In this document: positions 45,277 through 56,600 of the stretch, piece after piece
Position numbering within the stretch: the first letter of the stretch is position 1
How the letters are laid out: every line of letters begins with the position of its first letter
Assembly (NCBI RefSeq): GCF_014204325.1
Contig: NZ_JACHKT010000006.1
Location: forward strand, 124,001-188,000
Source: Arcicella rosea
Lineage (GTDB): Bacteria; Bacteroidota; Bacteroidia; Cytophagales; Spirosomataceae
Direction: 5' to 3'
Length of the DNA: 64,000 nucleotides
Notes under the pieces: model-generated
What the model was told of the DNA's origin: nothing
What the model saw: the letters and a program-made list of their open reading frames with translations, nothing else
Database searches by the model: none
Translations under genes and position numbers: made by a program

Positions 45277-45376
45277 TGATTAACAAATTTTTATTTTTTG
45301 TTAGGGTGAGAATAAATTAATACCCTATTGAAATGAATGAAAACCTTAAATATTTCTGTCTATTCAATCATAAACG

Positions 45377-46399
45377 ATGCAAGTATATCTAAATACTTTT
45401 GGAACATATCTACATATCAAAGATGATATGTTTGAGGTGAAAATTCCTGTAAAAGATGGAGAACCTATCAAGAAAACTTTGGCTGCCCACAAGGTTAGTT
45501 CCTTTGTATTGGCTACTTCGGCTTCTTTGAGTACTGATGCGGTGCGATTGGCTTTGTACAATAATATTGATATTATTTTTGCTCGTTCAGACGGTTATCC
45601 TTTGGGAAGAGTTTGGCATTCAAAATTGGGAAGTACTACCAAAATCCGTAAACAACAATTACAAGCTAGTATCAACGAAGAAGGTGTAAAGGCTACCAAA
45701 AATTGGATTTCGGAAAAAATGACGAATCAGTTAGAGTTTATCAAAGACTTAAAAAAACATCGTCCACAAATGGCAGAGTATCTGGACGATAAAATAGAGC
45801 GAATCCAAAATCTGGTTATTTCAGTTGGTAAATTGGAAGGTAAAACTGTACAAGATTTTGCCGAAACTATCCGAGGATTAGAAGGTACAGCTGGGCGTTT
45901 ATATTTTGAAACCATCAATTATGTATTGCCACAGTCCTATCAATTTAATGGCAGAAGTAGCCGACCAGCCAAAGATTCATTTAATGCCTTTCTGAATTAT
46001 GCTTACGGTGTTCTTTATACGAGAACAGAAAAAGCCTTGATTTTAGCAGGTTTAGACCCTTACGTTGGCTATTTGCACAGAGACGATTATAACCAGAAAT
46101 CCATGGTTTTTGATTTTATAGAGCCTTTCAGAATATTTGTAGAAGTACCAGTTTTTAGATTGTTTACGGCAAAAAAAGTAAACAAAGCTCATATCGACGA
46201 AATCACCAATGGCGTTACGCTGAATAAAGAAGGTAAAGAGTTATTGATTAAGGCATTGAACGAATACTTGGAAGAAGATGCTATTCGCTACAAAAACCGC
46301 AATCAAACAAGAGCAAATATCATTCAGCAGGAGGCTCATTCTTATGCTAATCAATTGATAGAGAAAACAAAAGATACATCTGAAACGCTGTATTTATAA
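45377..46399 (+). CDS. cas1: Cas1 integrase
   Basis: A 340-residue type I-B Cas1. The catalytic residues are readable: E169 (IRGLEGTAGR), H234 (GYLHRDDYN), and D246/E249 (VFDFIEPFR). The N-terminal beta domain begins MQVYLNTFGTYLHIKDD. With Cas2 it forms the complex that inserts new spacers at the leader end. The gene begins 101 bp after the MITE. Confidence 0.96.
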   Translation: MQVYLNTFGTYLHIKDDMFEVKIPVKDGEPIKKTLAAHKVSSFVLATSASLSTDAVRLALYNNIDIIFARSDGYPLGRVWHSKLGSTTKIRKQQLQASINEEGVKATKNWISEKMTNQLEFIKDLKKHRPQMAEYLDDKIERIQNLVISVGKLEGKTVQDFAETIRGLEGTAGRLYFETINYVLPQSYQFNGRSSRPAKDSFNAFLNYAYGVLYTRTEKALILAGLDPYVGYLHRDDYNQKSMVFDFIEPFRIFVEVPVFRLFTAKKVNKAHIDEITNGVTLNKEGKELLIKALNEYLEEDAIRYKNRNQTRANIIQQEAHSYANQLIEKTKDTSETLYL

Positions 46400-46511
46400 G
46401 AAAACATTCAGCGATAAATAGTGAATACAGTTCAATTGATGTTTTTTGCTTTTCCTAAATATCGGATAATTAGAAACTTGAATACTAATCACTACTTAAA
46501 ATGATAGAAAT

Positions 46512-46802
46512 ATGATTGCATGGGTATTATATGATATAAAAAACGATAAAGCTCGTACCAAAGTTGCTAAAATCTGTAAGCAATCGGGCTTATACAGAGT
46601 ACAGTTTTCTGTGTTTTTGGGTACGATAGACCGCAATATGAAAGACAGCTTGCAACTGCAAATCGAAGATTTGATAAATGAAGAAACCGATTCTGTTTAT
46701 ATTTTTCCGATGTCAAAAAACGAATTACAAGAAACCATTTTATTGGGACAAGCCTTCGACAAGAAATTAGTTTCAGATGAAGTAATGGCACTTTTTCTTT
46801 AA
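46512..46802 (+). CDS. cas2: Cas2
   Basis: A 96-residue ferredoxin-fold protein starting MIAWVLYDIKNDKARTKVAK, with conserved D8 at the end of strand 1, and GLYRVQFSVFLGTIDR. It bridges two Cas1 dimers during spacer integration. It lies 112 bp after cas1. Confidence 0.95.
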   Translation: MIAWVLYDIKNDKARTKVAKICKQSGLYRVQFSVFLGTIDRNMKDSLQLQIEDLINEETDSVYIFPMSKNELQETILLGQAFDKKLVSDEVMALFL

Positions 46803-46894
46803 GAATCCTTATTCGATTTTCATTTAATTGCCTACATGTGTATCAATTTTTTAGTATTCCGAAAGCGATAAACTCATAATTCATCACTCACACA

Positions 46895-47467
46895 ATGACT
46901 CTTACTCCTTCACATATCATAGAATATTTATATTGTCCGAGGTTTACGTATTTTGAATATGTTATCGCTATTCCACAATATGAAGACAGACATTTCAAAG
47001 TCCAGAAAGGCAGAGAAATCCACAACCAGAAATTAGAACAAAACAAAGAATACCTACGCAGACGTATAGGAGCAGTAGAACGATACAACGACCAGTACTT
47101 AACCAACGAGTTTTTAAGAGGACGTATCGACGAAGTACTCAAATTAAAAGACGGTACGATGACACCCTTAGACTATAAATTTGCGGCCTATGACGACAAA
47201 GTTTTTGAGACTTATAAAACCCAATTGTACTGTTATGCTTGGTTAATAGAAGAGAACTTTCATTGTAAAGTCAACAAAGGCTATTTGGTATATACACGGA
47301 GCAATAATAAATTAGTGGAAGTAGCAATACAAGATAGCGACAAACATTTAGTAAAAGAAGCAAGTCGAGAAATTTATCAGATTATAGAGAACAATTATTA
47401 TCCCAAAGCTACCAAATCTAAAATGAGATGTGTAACTTGCACTTATAGAAATATTTGCACAAAGTAA
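46895..47467 (+). CDS. cas4: Cas4 nuclease
   Basis: A 190-residue RecB-like nuclease with an Fe-S cluster. Cluster Cys are C14 (EYLYCPRFTYF) and C179, C182, C188 (CVTCTYRNIC). Nuclease residues are H43, D79 (RGRIDEV), D93 and K95 (PLDYKFA). Cas4 trims prespacers and checks the PAM. Placement after cas2, next to the leader, differs from the more usual cas4-cas1-cas2 order. Confidence 0.94.
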   Translation: MTLTPSHIIEYLYCPRFTYFEYVIAIPQYEDRHFKVQKGREIHNQKLEQNKEYLRRRIGAVERYNDQYLTNEFLRGRIDEVLKLKDGTMTPLDYKFAAYDDKVFETYKTQLYCYAWLIEENFHCKVNKGYLVYTRSNNKLVEVAIQDSDKHLVKEASREIYQIIENNYYPKATKSKMRCVTCTYRNICTK

Positions 47468-47663
47468 TCAATTTCCGAGTAGCAATTTATTTTAAAAGGG
47501 GAAAAATAAGATATTAAATTATTCAAATTCAATTAGTTATGTTTACGGAAAAACTCAAAAAACAAACTAAAAAACGTACTTTGACCTACTGTTTAGAGAA
47601 GAAAAAGCAGATAGGATATAACATACAATTAATTATGTTACAAGGAATTAGCCAATCAGACGA
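47468..47663 (+). promoter_or_regulatory. CRISPR leader
   Basis: A 196-bp AT-rich leader between cas4 and the first repeat. It contains TACTTTG (about 47578), a possible -7 box, and an inverted repeat TAACATA-N8-TATGTTA (47619-47640) ending 23 bp before the first repeat, which could guide Cas1-Cas2. The leader lies on the left because repeats at the right end are degenerate and the cas genes and repeat 3' ends (GATTGAAAC) point rightwards. Confidence 0.75.
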
Positions 47664-50600
47664 CTTCCAAAGTAACTTCCATTAGAATAAGGATTGAAAC
47701 TCGAAATATCCGTTCGCCGACAAGTAATTGATGATTCTTCCAAAGTAACTTCCATTAGAATAAGGATTGAAACCATTTTTGATAAAAACCAAACGCTTCG
47801 GAATCATAGAGCTTCCAAAGTAACTTCCATTAGAATAAGGATTGAAACATGCCGGGTGGTATTACGCTTGTGGGTTGTGATTCTCTTCCAAAGTAACTTC
47901 CATTAGAATAAGGATTGAAACTGCCCGTGACTGGAAGTTTTATTTACCAGCAACCAAAGCTTCCAAAGTAACTTCCATTAGAATAAGGATTGAAACGCAA
48001 AGCCAAAGGCGGACAGGCGAGAGATGCGGACACTTCCAAAGTAACTTCCATTAGAATAAGGATTGAAACGACCGTGGTTTTATAATTCTTTCACTGGTGC
48101 TTTGTTCTTCCAAAGTAACTTCCATTAGAATAAGGATTGAAACAATTCATGCGGTTGGCGTACACCTTTGGTGTAGTATCTCTTCCAAAGTAACTTCCAT
48201 TAGAATAAGGATTGAAACGAAAAATATCTTATCATTTCCCTCCTTATTGTATTACTTCCAAAGTAACTTCCATTAGAATAAGGATTGAAACTAAATAATA
48301 CAAAGGCGGCGAGTTTTCTTTTAGTTTTCTTCCAAAGTAACTTCCATTAGAATAAGGATTGAAACATTGCAAATAATGATGCGTTATCATGGTCAGAGTT
48401 TCTTCCAAAGTAACTTCCATTAGAATAAGGATTGAAACATGCAAACGAACAGTATAGGATTATTGCTTTGATGACTTCCAAAGTAACTTCCATTAGAATA
48501 AGGATTGAAACAGATTGTGGGAGATGGATCATCAAAATGTATATTCTCTTCCAAAGTAACTTCCATTAGAATAAGGATTGAAACTGATGAAATATCATGG
48601 TAGCGAAAAAGGAAGTATGACTTCCAAAGTAACTTCCATTAGAATAAGGATTGAAACATTCCTTATCGGCTGTGACTTGCAATTTTGAAAATACTTCCAA
48701 AGTAACTTCCATTAGAATAAGGATTGAAACACTGGTGTTAGTCTTCTTATTAAAGCTATAAAATTTCTTCCAAAGTAACTTCCATTAGAATAAGGATTGA
48801 AACATGGTAGAATGCTAGTTTGGTATGCAAACGTGCTAGCTTCCAAAGTAACTTCCATTAGAATAAGGATTGAAACTGATTGAACTTTCTACTATTAACC
48901 AAATCACCATTGCTTCCAAAGTAACTTCCATTAGAATAAGGATTGAAACGTAAGAAATTATTCAGGAATGCCACAACACAAAACCAAACTTCCAAAGTAA
49001 CTTCCATTAGAATAAGGATTGAAACCAAAAATATGCTACCGATATAGAATCAGAAATAGTTCTTCCAAAGTAACTTCCATTAGAATAAGGATTGAAACAT
49101 CTTTACCATCATCGGACTATCATTTTCATAAACTCTTCCAAAGTAACTTCCATTAGAATAAGGATTGAAACTGATGAAATATCATGGTAGCGAAAAAGGA
49201 AGTATGAGCTTCCAAAGTAACTTCCATTAGAATAAGGATTGAAACTCTGGATGTGGATAATTATTCGCTACAATTGAACTCCTTCCAAAGTAACTTCCAT
49301 TAGAATAAGGATTGAAACCTTTCACTCTCAAACTATCTATCGATACCAAAATGCTTCCAAAGTAACTTCCATTAGAATAAGGATTGAAACCGAGCCAGAT
49401 TAAAACCTTGAAAGCGAATATTAAGCCTTCCAAAGTAACTTCCATTAGAATAAGGATTGAAACCTATTCCTTTGCCCGAAATGGTTAGTTTCGGGCTGGT
49501 CTTCCAAAGTAACTTCCATTAGAATAAGGATTGAAACAGGGTAGAAATCGCCAAACGTTTGAGGTTGAATTTTATCCTTCCAAAGTAACTTCCATTAGAA
49601 TAAGGATTGAAACCTGGGTCTGTCTGAATTTAGTATCAGGTTGCCAGCGACTTCCAAAGTAACTTCCATTAGAATAAGGATTGAAACCTCAATAAAATTA
49701 CCTGTTCGGTTGTTGATGCTAAAGCTCTTCCAAAGTAACTTCCATTAGAATAAGGATTGAAACTAAGTGAAACGAATATAACAAGACCATGGATGAAACA
49801 CTTCCAAAGTAACTTCCATTAGAATAAGGATTGAAACGTTGTTATCGTACTGGCTGGCTTATCAATACTCATACTTCCAAAGTAACTTCCATTAGAATAA
49901 GGATTGAAACACAAAAACACTTTGGCTTCCATCAGTGCATGTTTATCTTCCAAAGTAACTTCCATTAGAATAAGGATTGAAACATTTCTAAAGTTTTCAA
50001 CATAACTATCACAAAACCTCTTCCAAAGTAACTTCCATTAGAATAAGGATTGAAACGCAGGAAACATCGTTGAAAATACAATTACTCTTGACACTTCCAA
50101 AGTAACTTCCATTAGAATAAGGATTGAAACACTTTTCATTAAATGATTTGGCAACTTGAATGGCAACTTCCAAAGTAACTTCCATTAGAATAAGGATTGA
50201 AACTGTAAGAATCAATACCTATTGGTAACAAATTGGTTTCTTCCAAAGTAACTTCCATTAGAATAAGGATTGAAACAACAATATCATTATGAAATTAATC
50301 TACTTGTCGCATCTTCCAAAGTAACTTCCATTAGAATAAGGATTGAAACAACAATAGCTATATGAAACGATTAGTTTGGGCGGTACTTCCAAAGTAACTT
50401 CCATTAGAATAAGGATTGAAACCTATTCCTTTGCCCGAAATGGTTAGTTTCGGGCTGGTCTTCCAAAGTAACTTCCATTAGAATAAGGATTGAAACAAAA
50501 CTTAAAGACATACTCACTATTGTTGCTGTTGTCTTCCAAAGTAACTTCCATTAGAATAAGGATTGAAACGAAGATGTTTTGGGCTTTTGAAGATGAAGTA

Positions 50601-53600
50601 CTTATCTTCCAAAGTAACTTCCATTAGAATAAGGATTGAAACGTTTTGGAGCTGGCCGCTCCTGTTCTTCTGTTCTTGTCTTCCAAAGTAACTTCCATTA
50701 GAATAAGGATTGAAACAAAAAGAGAGCAATGGATAAGTATTTGCAACAAGTACTTCCAAAGTAACTTCCATTAGAATAAGGATTGAAACAAAAGTTCAGA
50801 AAACTCATCTGTTTTCATCCTCCCTCTTCCAAAGTAACTTCCATTAGAATAAGGATTGAAACGTAATCGACAAGCCTCATGGTGAGCATTTGTTAGTCTT
50901 CCAAAGTAACTTCCATTAGAATAAGGATTGAAACATCCTGAGGCTTTCCGTAAAAAATTCATTGGGGCTACTTCCAAAGTAACTTCCATTAGAATAAGGA
51001 TTGAAACCTGCTTTCCATCTTTTCAAATCCCCAAACATCGATTTGTCTTCCAAAGTAACTTCCATTAGAATAAGGATTGAAACAGATTGTGGGAGATGGA
51101 TCATCAAAATGTATATTCTCTTCCAAAGTAACTTCCATTAGAATAAGGATTGAAACTTGATACCAGAAGTAACCGACCCAACGGAAAGCCATTTGGCTTC
51201 CAAAGTAACTTCCATTAGAATAAGGATTGAAACAAGCCGTAAAAAGAAGAAAAGGAAGTAAACCTTTACCTTCCAAAGTAACTTCCATTAGAATAAGGAT
51301 TGAAACACGGTTTTCTGAAAAGATAATGGATAAGCCAAAGTATCTTCCAAAGTAACTTCCATTAGAATAAGGATTGAAACAGATTGTGGGAGATGGATCA
51401 TCAAAATGTATATTCTCTTCCAAAGTAACTTCCATTAGAATAAGGATTGAAACGCTCCCTAAGCATCACACCTCTGGAGTAATCGCTTTCTTCCAAAGTA
51501 ACTTCCATTAGAATAAGGATTGAAACCTGGTATTAGAGCCGCTAATGGCTTAGATATAAGAAACTTCCAAAGTAACTTCCATTAGAATAAGGATTGAAAC
51601 CTGCAAAGCAGATTTTTGAGTTTGTTGGTTTTCGTCTTCCAAAGTAACTTCCATTAGAATAAGGATTGAAACTATCATCTTATTCATTAGAGGCAAAGCC
51701 TTATATAGCTTCCAAAGTAACTTCCATTAGAATAAGGATTGAAACTTTGTGGCAAAAATATACGTTCAAACGAACAGTTTCTCTTCCAAAGTAACTTCCA
51801 TTAGAATAAGGATTGAAACCTTTTAACTTCAAATAGCTTCGTGAAGTACTAATATCCTTCCAAAGTAACTTCCATTAGAATAAGGATTGAAACTCGAACG
51901 TACACCGGCTCTACCATTGTTGCTGGCACAATCTTCCAAAGTAACTTCCATTAGAATAAGGATTGAAACAGATTGTGGGAGATGGATCATCAAAATGTAT
52001 ATTCTCTTCCAAAGTAACTTCCATTAGAATAAGGATTGAAACCTAAGCTTTTTCTTTGGATTGCCGTAATGATGTACTTCTTCCAAAGTAACTTCCATTA
52101 GAATAAGGATTGAAACCACCTCTCAGCTCGGAGGGATTAAGAAGACTTCGTTCTTCCAAAGTAACTTCCATTAGAATAAGGATTGAAACTGAAAAGAAAC
52201 TATTTTCTTCATTTCATATTTCTCACTTCCAAAGTAACTTCCATTAGAATAAGGATTGAAACGAAAAAGTATAAATAGCATCGAACTCAATTAAAATTCT
52301 TCCAAAGTAACTTCCATTAGAATAAGGATTGAAACATAGACTCCTGAGTCCCTATTTTCAAGCTTTTCAGTCTTCCAAAGTAACTTCCATTAGAATAAGG
52401 ATTGAAACCTCGTGACTCTGTTGAACGTCTCCGTTTTTGGACAAACTTCCAAAGTAACTTCCATTAGAATAAGGATTGAAACCCAATAACTAATAAGTAA
52501 CCACCTTTAGTTATTTCCTTCCAAAGTAACTTCCATTAGAATAAGGATTGAAACGTGGTTGATTTGTTTTGTGGTGCGGGAGGTACCACAACCTTCCAAA
52601 GTAACTTCCATTAGAATAAGGATTGAAACGTTGTTATCGTACTGGCTGGCTTATCAATACTCATACTTCCAAAGTAACTTCCATTAGAATAAGGATTGAA
52701 ACTAAGTGAAACGAATATAACAAGACCATGGATGAAACACTTCCAAAGTAACTTCCATTAGAATAAGGATTGAAACAAGCCTGTTTAATTCTTCTTCAAG
52801 GATTTCCGCTTTCTTCCAAAGTAACTTCCATTAGAATAAGGATTGAAACTAAATAATACAAAGGCGGCGAGTTTTCTTTTAGTTTTCTTCCAAAGTAACT
52901 TCCATTAGAATAAGGATTGAAACTCTGTATGGTTTGCCAAGTTGGGATAAGAAGGATTTCTTCCAAAGTAACTTCCATTAGAATAAGGATTGAAACTTCA
53001 CCAAACAATTTTCTTGAAAGTTCATCAGCTTCCTTCCAAAGTAACTTCCATTAGAATAAGGATTGAAACTAAAATGGACCAAAGTCGGTTGGATGAAATA
53101 TTTTACTTCCAAAGTAACTTCCATTAGAATAAGGATTGAAACCAGATTATTGAATTGAAAGCTGACAAGATTAACTATCTTCCAAAGTAACTTCCATTAG
53201 AATAAGGATTGAAACTTTGATATGCTTAAAAATAAACTAATGTATGAATATCTTCCAAAGTAACTTCCATTAGAATAAGGATTGAAACGTTATTTCAAAA
53301 TCCCAAACCTTCTTAATCTCAATACTTCCAAAGTAACTTCCATTAGAATAAGGATTGAAACGCAAAGCCAAAGGCGGACAGGCGAGAGATGCGGACAGCT
53401 TCCAAAGTAACTTCCATTAGAATAAGGATTGAAACCAAGCTGGACGGATTTCTTTGGGATAGAAAGCCGTGCTTCCAAAGTAACTTCCATTAGAATAAGG
53501 ATTGAAACTAAATAATACAAAGGCGGCGAGTTTTCTTTTAGTTTCTTCCAAAGTAACTTCCATTAGAATAAGGATTGAAACTGAAACTTGAATCATAAAC

Positions 53601-56600
53601 AAAATGAAAATCACAAACTTCCAAAGTAACTTCCATTAGAATAAGGATTGAAACGTAAGAATTTGGTTTTGTTCAAAGTTTTTTCTTACTCTTCCAAAGT
53701 AACTTCCATTAGAATAAGGATTGAAACGAAATACAAGATAAGCCCTATCTTTTTTTTGATATTCTTCCAAAGTAACTTCCATTAGAATAAGGATTGAAAC
53801 GCAAATCTTCTACGGGTACTGAAATGGGATAATGCTTATCTTCCAAAGTAACTTCCATTAGAATAAGGATTGAAACATCATATCGCAAATCAATTATGCT
53901 TTCAGTTTGCGACTTCCAAAGTAACTTCCATTAGAATAAGGATTGAAACTTGAAAGCTCTTGAGGAATTTGTGCCTTGGGTTCATCTTCCAAAGTAACTT
54001 CCATTAGAATAAGGATTGAAACCGACATCATTAATCCGGGAGTTTTAGGCTTTTCTGGCGCTTCCAAAGTAACTTCCATTAGAATAAGGATTGAAACCAA
54101 AAATAGCCCAATCAATTGGGCTATTTTGTTAAAGGCTTCCAAAGTAACTTCCATTAGAATAAGGATTGAAACTCCATTCTTCAAGGTAAGTCTTCGGGTC
54201 TATGTCTTCTTCCAAAGTAACTTCCATTAGAATAAGGATTGAAACCTCACAAGTGAAGGAGTTTTGATTTTTCCCATTGTTCTTCCAAAGTAACTTCCAT
54301 TAGAATAAGGATTGAAACAAGCCAGTTGAAAGTGTATCTGTAAATACCAAACAAGCTTCCAAAGTAACTTCCATTAGAATAAGGATTGAAACAAACCTTT
54401 GTATTCAGTCTCGACACCGTATTTTCTTTCTTCCAAAGTAACTTCCATTAGAATAAGGATTGAAACTCATACCTTCAGGGAGCTGGTCGGTATCTTGTAG
54501 GACTTCCAAAGTAACTTCCATTAGAATAAGGATTGAAACAATAACTTCAATGCCATAAGCATTAAAAATGCTATACAACTTCCAAAGTAACTTCCATTAG
54601 AATAAGGATTGAAACAAATTAAAAAGCCAACCTTGTGGCTGGCTTTTCTTTCTTCCAAAGTAACTTCCATTAGAATAAGGATTGAAACAAAGAAAAAGGG
54701 CAAAAAATGCCCTTTTCTAAGGGTAATCTTCCAAAGTAACTTCCATTAGAATAAGGATTGAAACACTGAGAATATACCACCAGCCAACACCCCAACGTGT
54801 TGCTTCCAAAGTAACTTCCATTAGAATAAGGATTGAAACGCTTTTTGGAAGAGAGCTTCATAAAATGCGATTTGTCTTCCAAAGTAACTTCCATTAGAAT
54901 AAGGATTGAAACAAAGACGTTCAAGAATCTCTTTTTTGTCTTTTTTAGAAACTTCCAAAGTAACTTCCATTAGAATAAGGATTGAAACCTATTCTACACA
55001 TAAAACCCTTGAATCAACTAAAACGGTCTTCCAAAGTAACTTCCATTAGAATAAGGATTGAAACGGTACTATTTTAGGCTGGAGAATTATTTCTGTGCCA
55101 CTTCCAAAGTAACTTCCATTAGAATAAGGATTGAAACTTTTTCACCGAAATAGGGTGGCTCAATGCAAAACAACTTCCAAAGTAACTTCCATTAGAATAA
55201 GGATTGAAACTTTCAGCTTTTCAAATACGATTCACACCTATGTGAACTTCCAAAGTAACTTCCATTAGAATAAGGATTGAAACTAAACCGACTGTAAAGC
55301 CTCTTGATAATCTGCCTTCACTTCCAAAGTAACTTCCATTAGAATAAGGATTGAAACTAAACCGACTGTAAAGCCTCTTGATAATCTGCCTTCACTTCCA
55401 AAGTAACTTCCATTAGAATAAGGATTGAAACGCCTTTGGATTGGCTTCATTAGCATTATTAGTAATACTTCCAAAGTAACTTCCATTAGAATAAGGATTG
55501 AAACACTTCTTTCTGAATTCGTTCATCCAGTTTGTTCCGTGGGCTTCCAAAGTAACTTCCATTAGAATAAGGATTGAAACTTGGCTCAGTAATATTACGC
55601 CTGTGCCAACCTCGCTGCTTCCAAAGTAACTTCCATTAGAATAAGGATTGAAACAATAAATACTACCTACTACTTCTAAATTGGGTCTCATACTTCCAAA
55701 GTAACTTCCATTAGAATAAGGATTGAAACAATAACTTCAATGCCATAAGCATTAAAAATGCTATACAACTTCCAAAGTAACTTCCATTAGAATAAGGATT
55801 GAAACTAGCGTGCCTCAGCTTCTTTCTTTAGCCTTTTGTTATCTTCCAAAGTAACTTCCATTAGAATAAGGATTGAAACGTGAGGTCAATTTTAGCTTTC
55901 AGTTTGGCGATTTCTGCATCTTCCAAAGTAACTTCCATTAGAATAAGGATTGAAACTACAACCCTTGCACATTTGCCGCCCCGTAATCCAGAGGCTTCCA
56001 AAGTAACTTCCATTAGAATAAGGATTGAAACCCGTTGAAATTGACCCAAAAGAGAAAAAGACCGGGCTTCCAAAGTAACTTCCATTAGAATAAGGATTGA
56101 AACGTCAGCATTAATGAAGAATACCTCATTGATGCGGTGCTTCCAAAGTAACTTCCATTAGAATAAGGATTGAAACTGGACTAATTTTGTATTAATATGC
56201 GGTGTAGCTGTCCTTCCAAAGTAACTTCCATTAGAATAAGGATTGAAACTCGGAATATTGATGAAAAAATAATTTTTCAGACCCCCTTCCAAAGTAACTT
56301 CCATTAGAATAAGGATTGAAACTGTTACCGATATGCCTAGAAATCCAAATGAATTCTGCTTCCAAAGTAACTTCCATTAGAATAAGGATTGAAACCATTA
56401 ACTTTCTGTCCTTTGTGCCAACCTCTACCCGCTTCCAAAGTAACTTCCATTAGAATAAGGATTGAAACCATATCTGGGATAAGAATTCGTACACATTCCT
56501 AAAATCTTCCAAAGTAACTTCCATTAGAATAAGGATTGAAACTGGCAGGGTGTCTTGAAGGGGGAACACCCCGAAATCTTCCAAAGTAACTTCCATTAGA

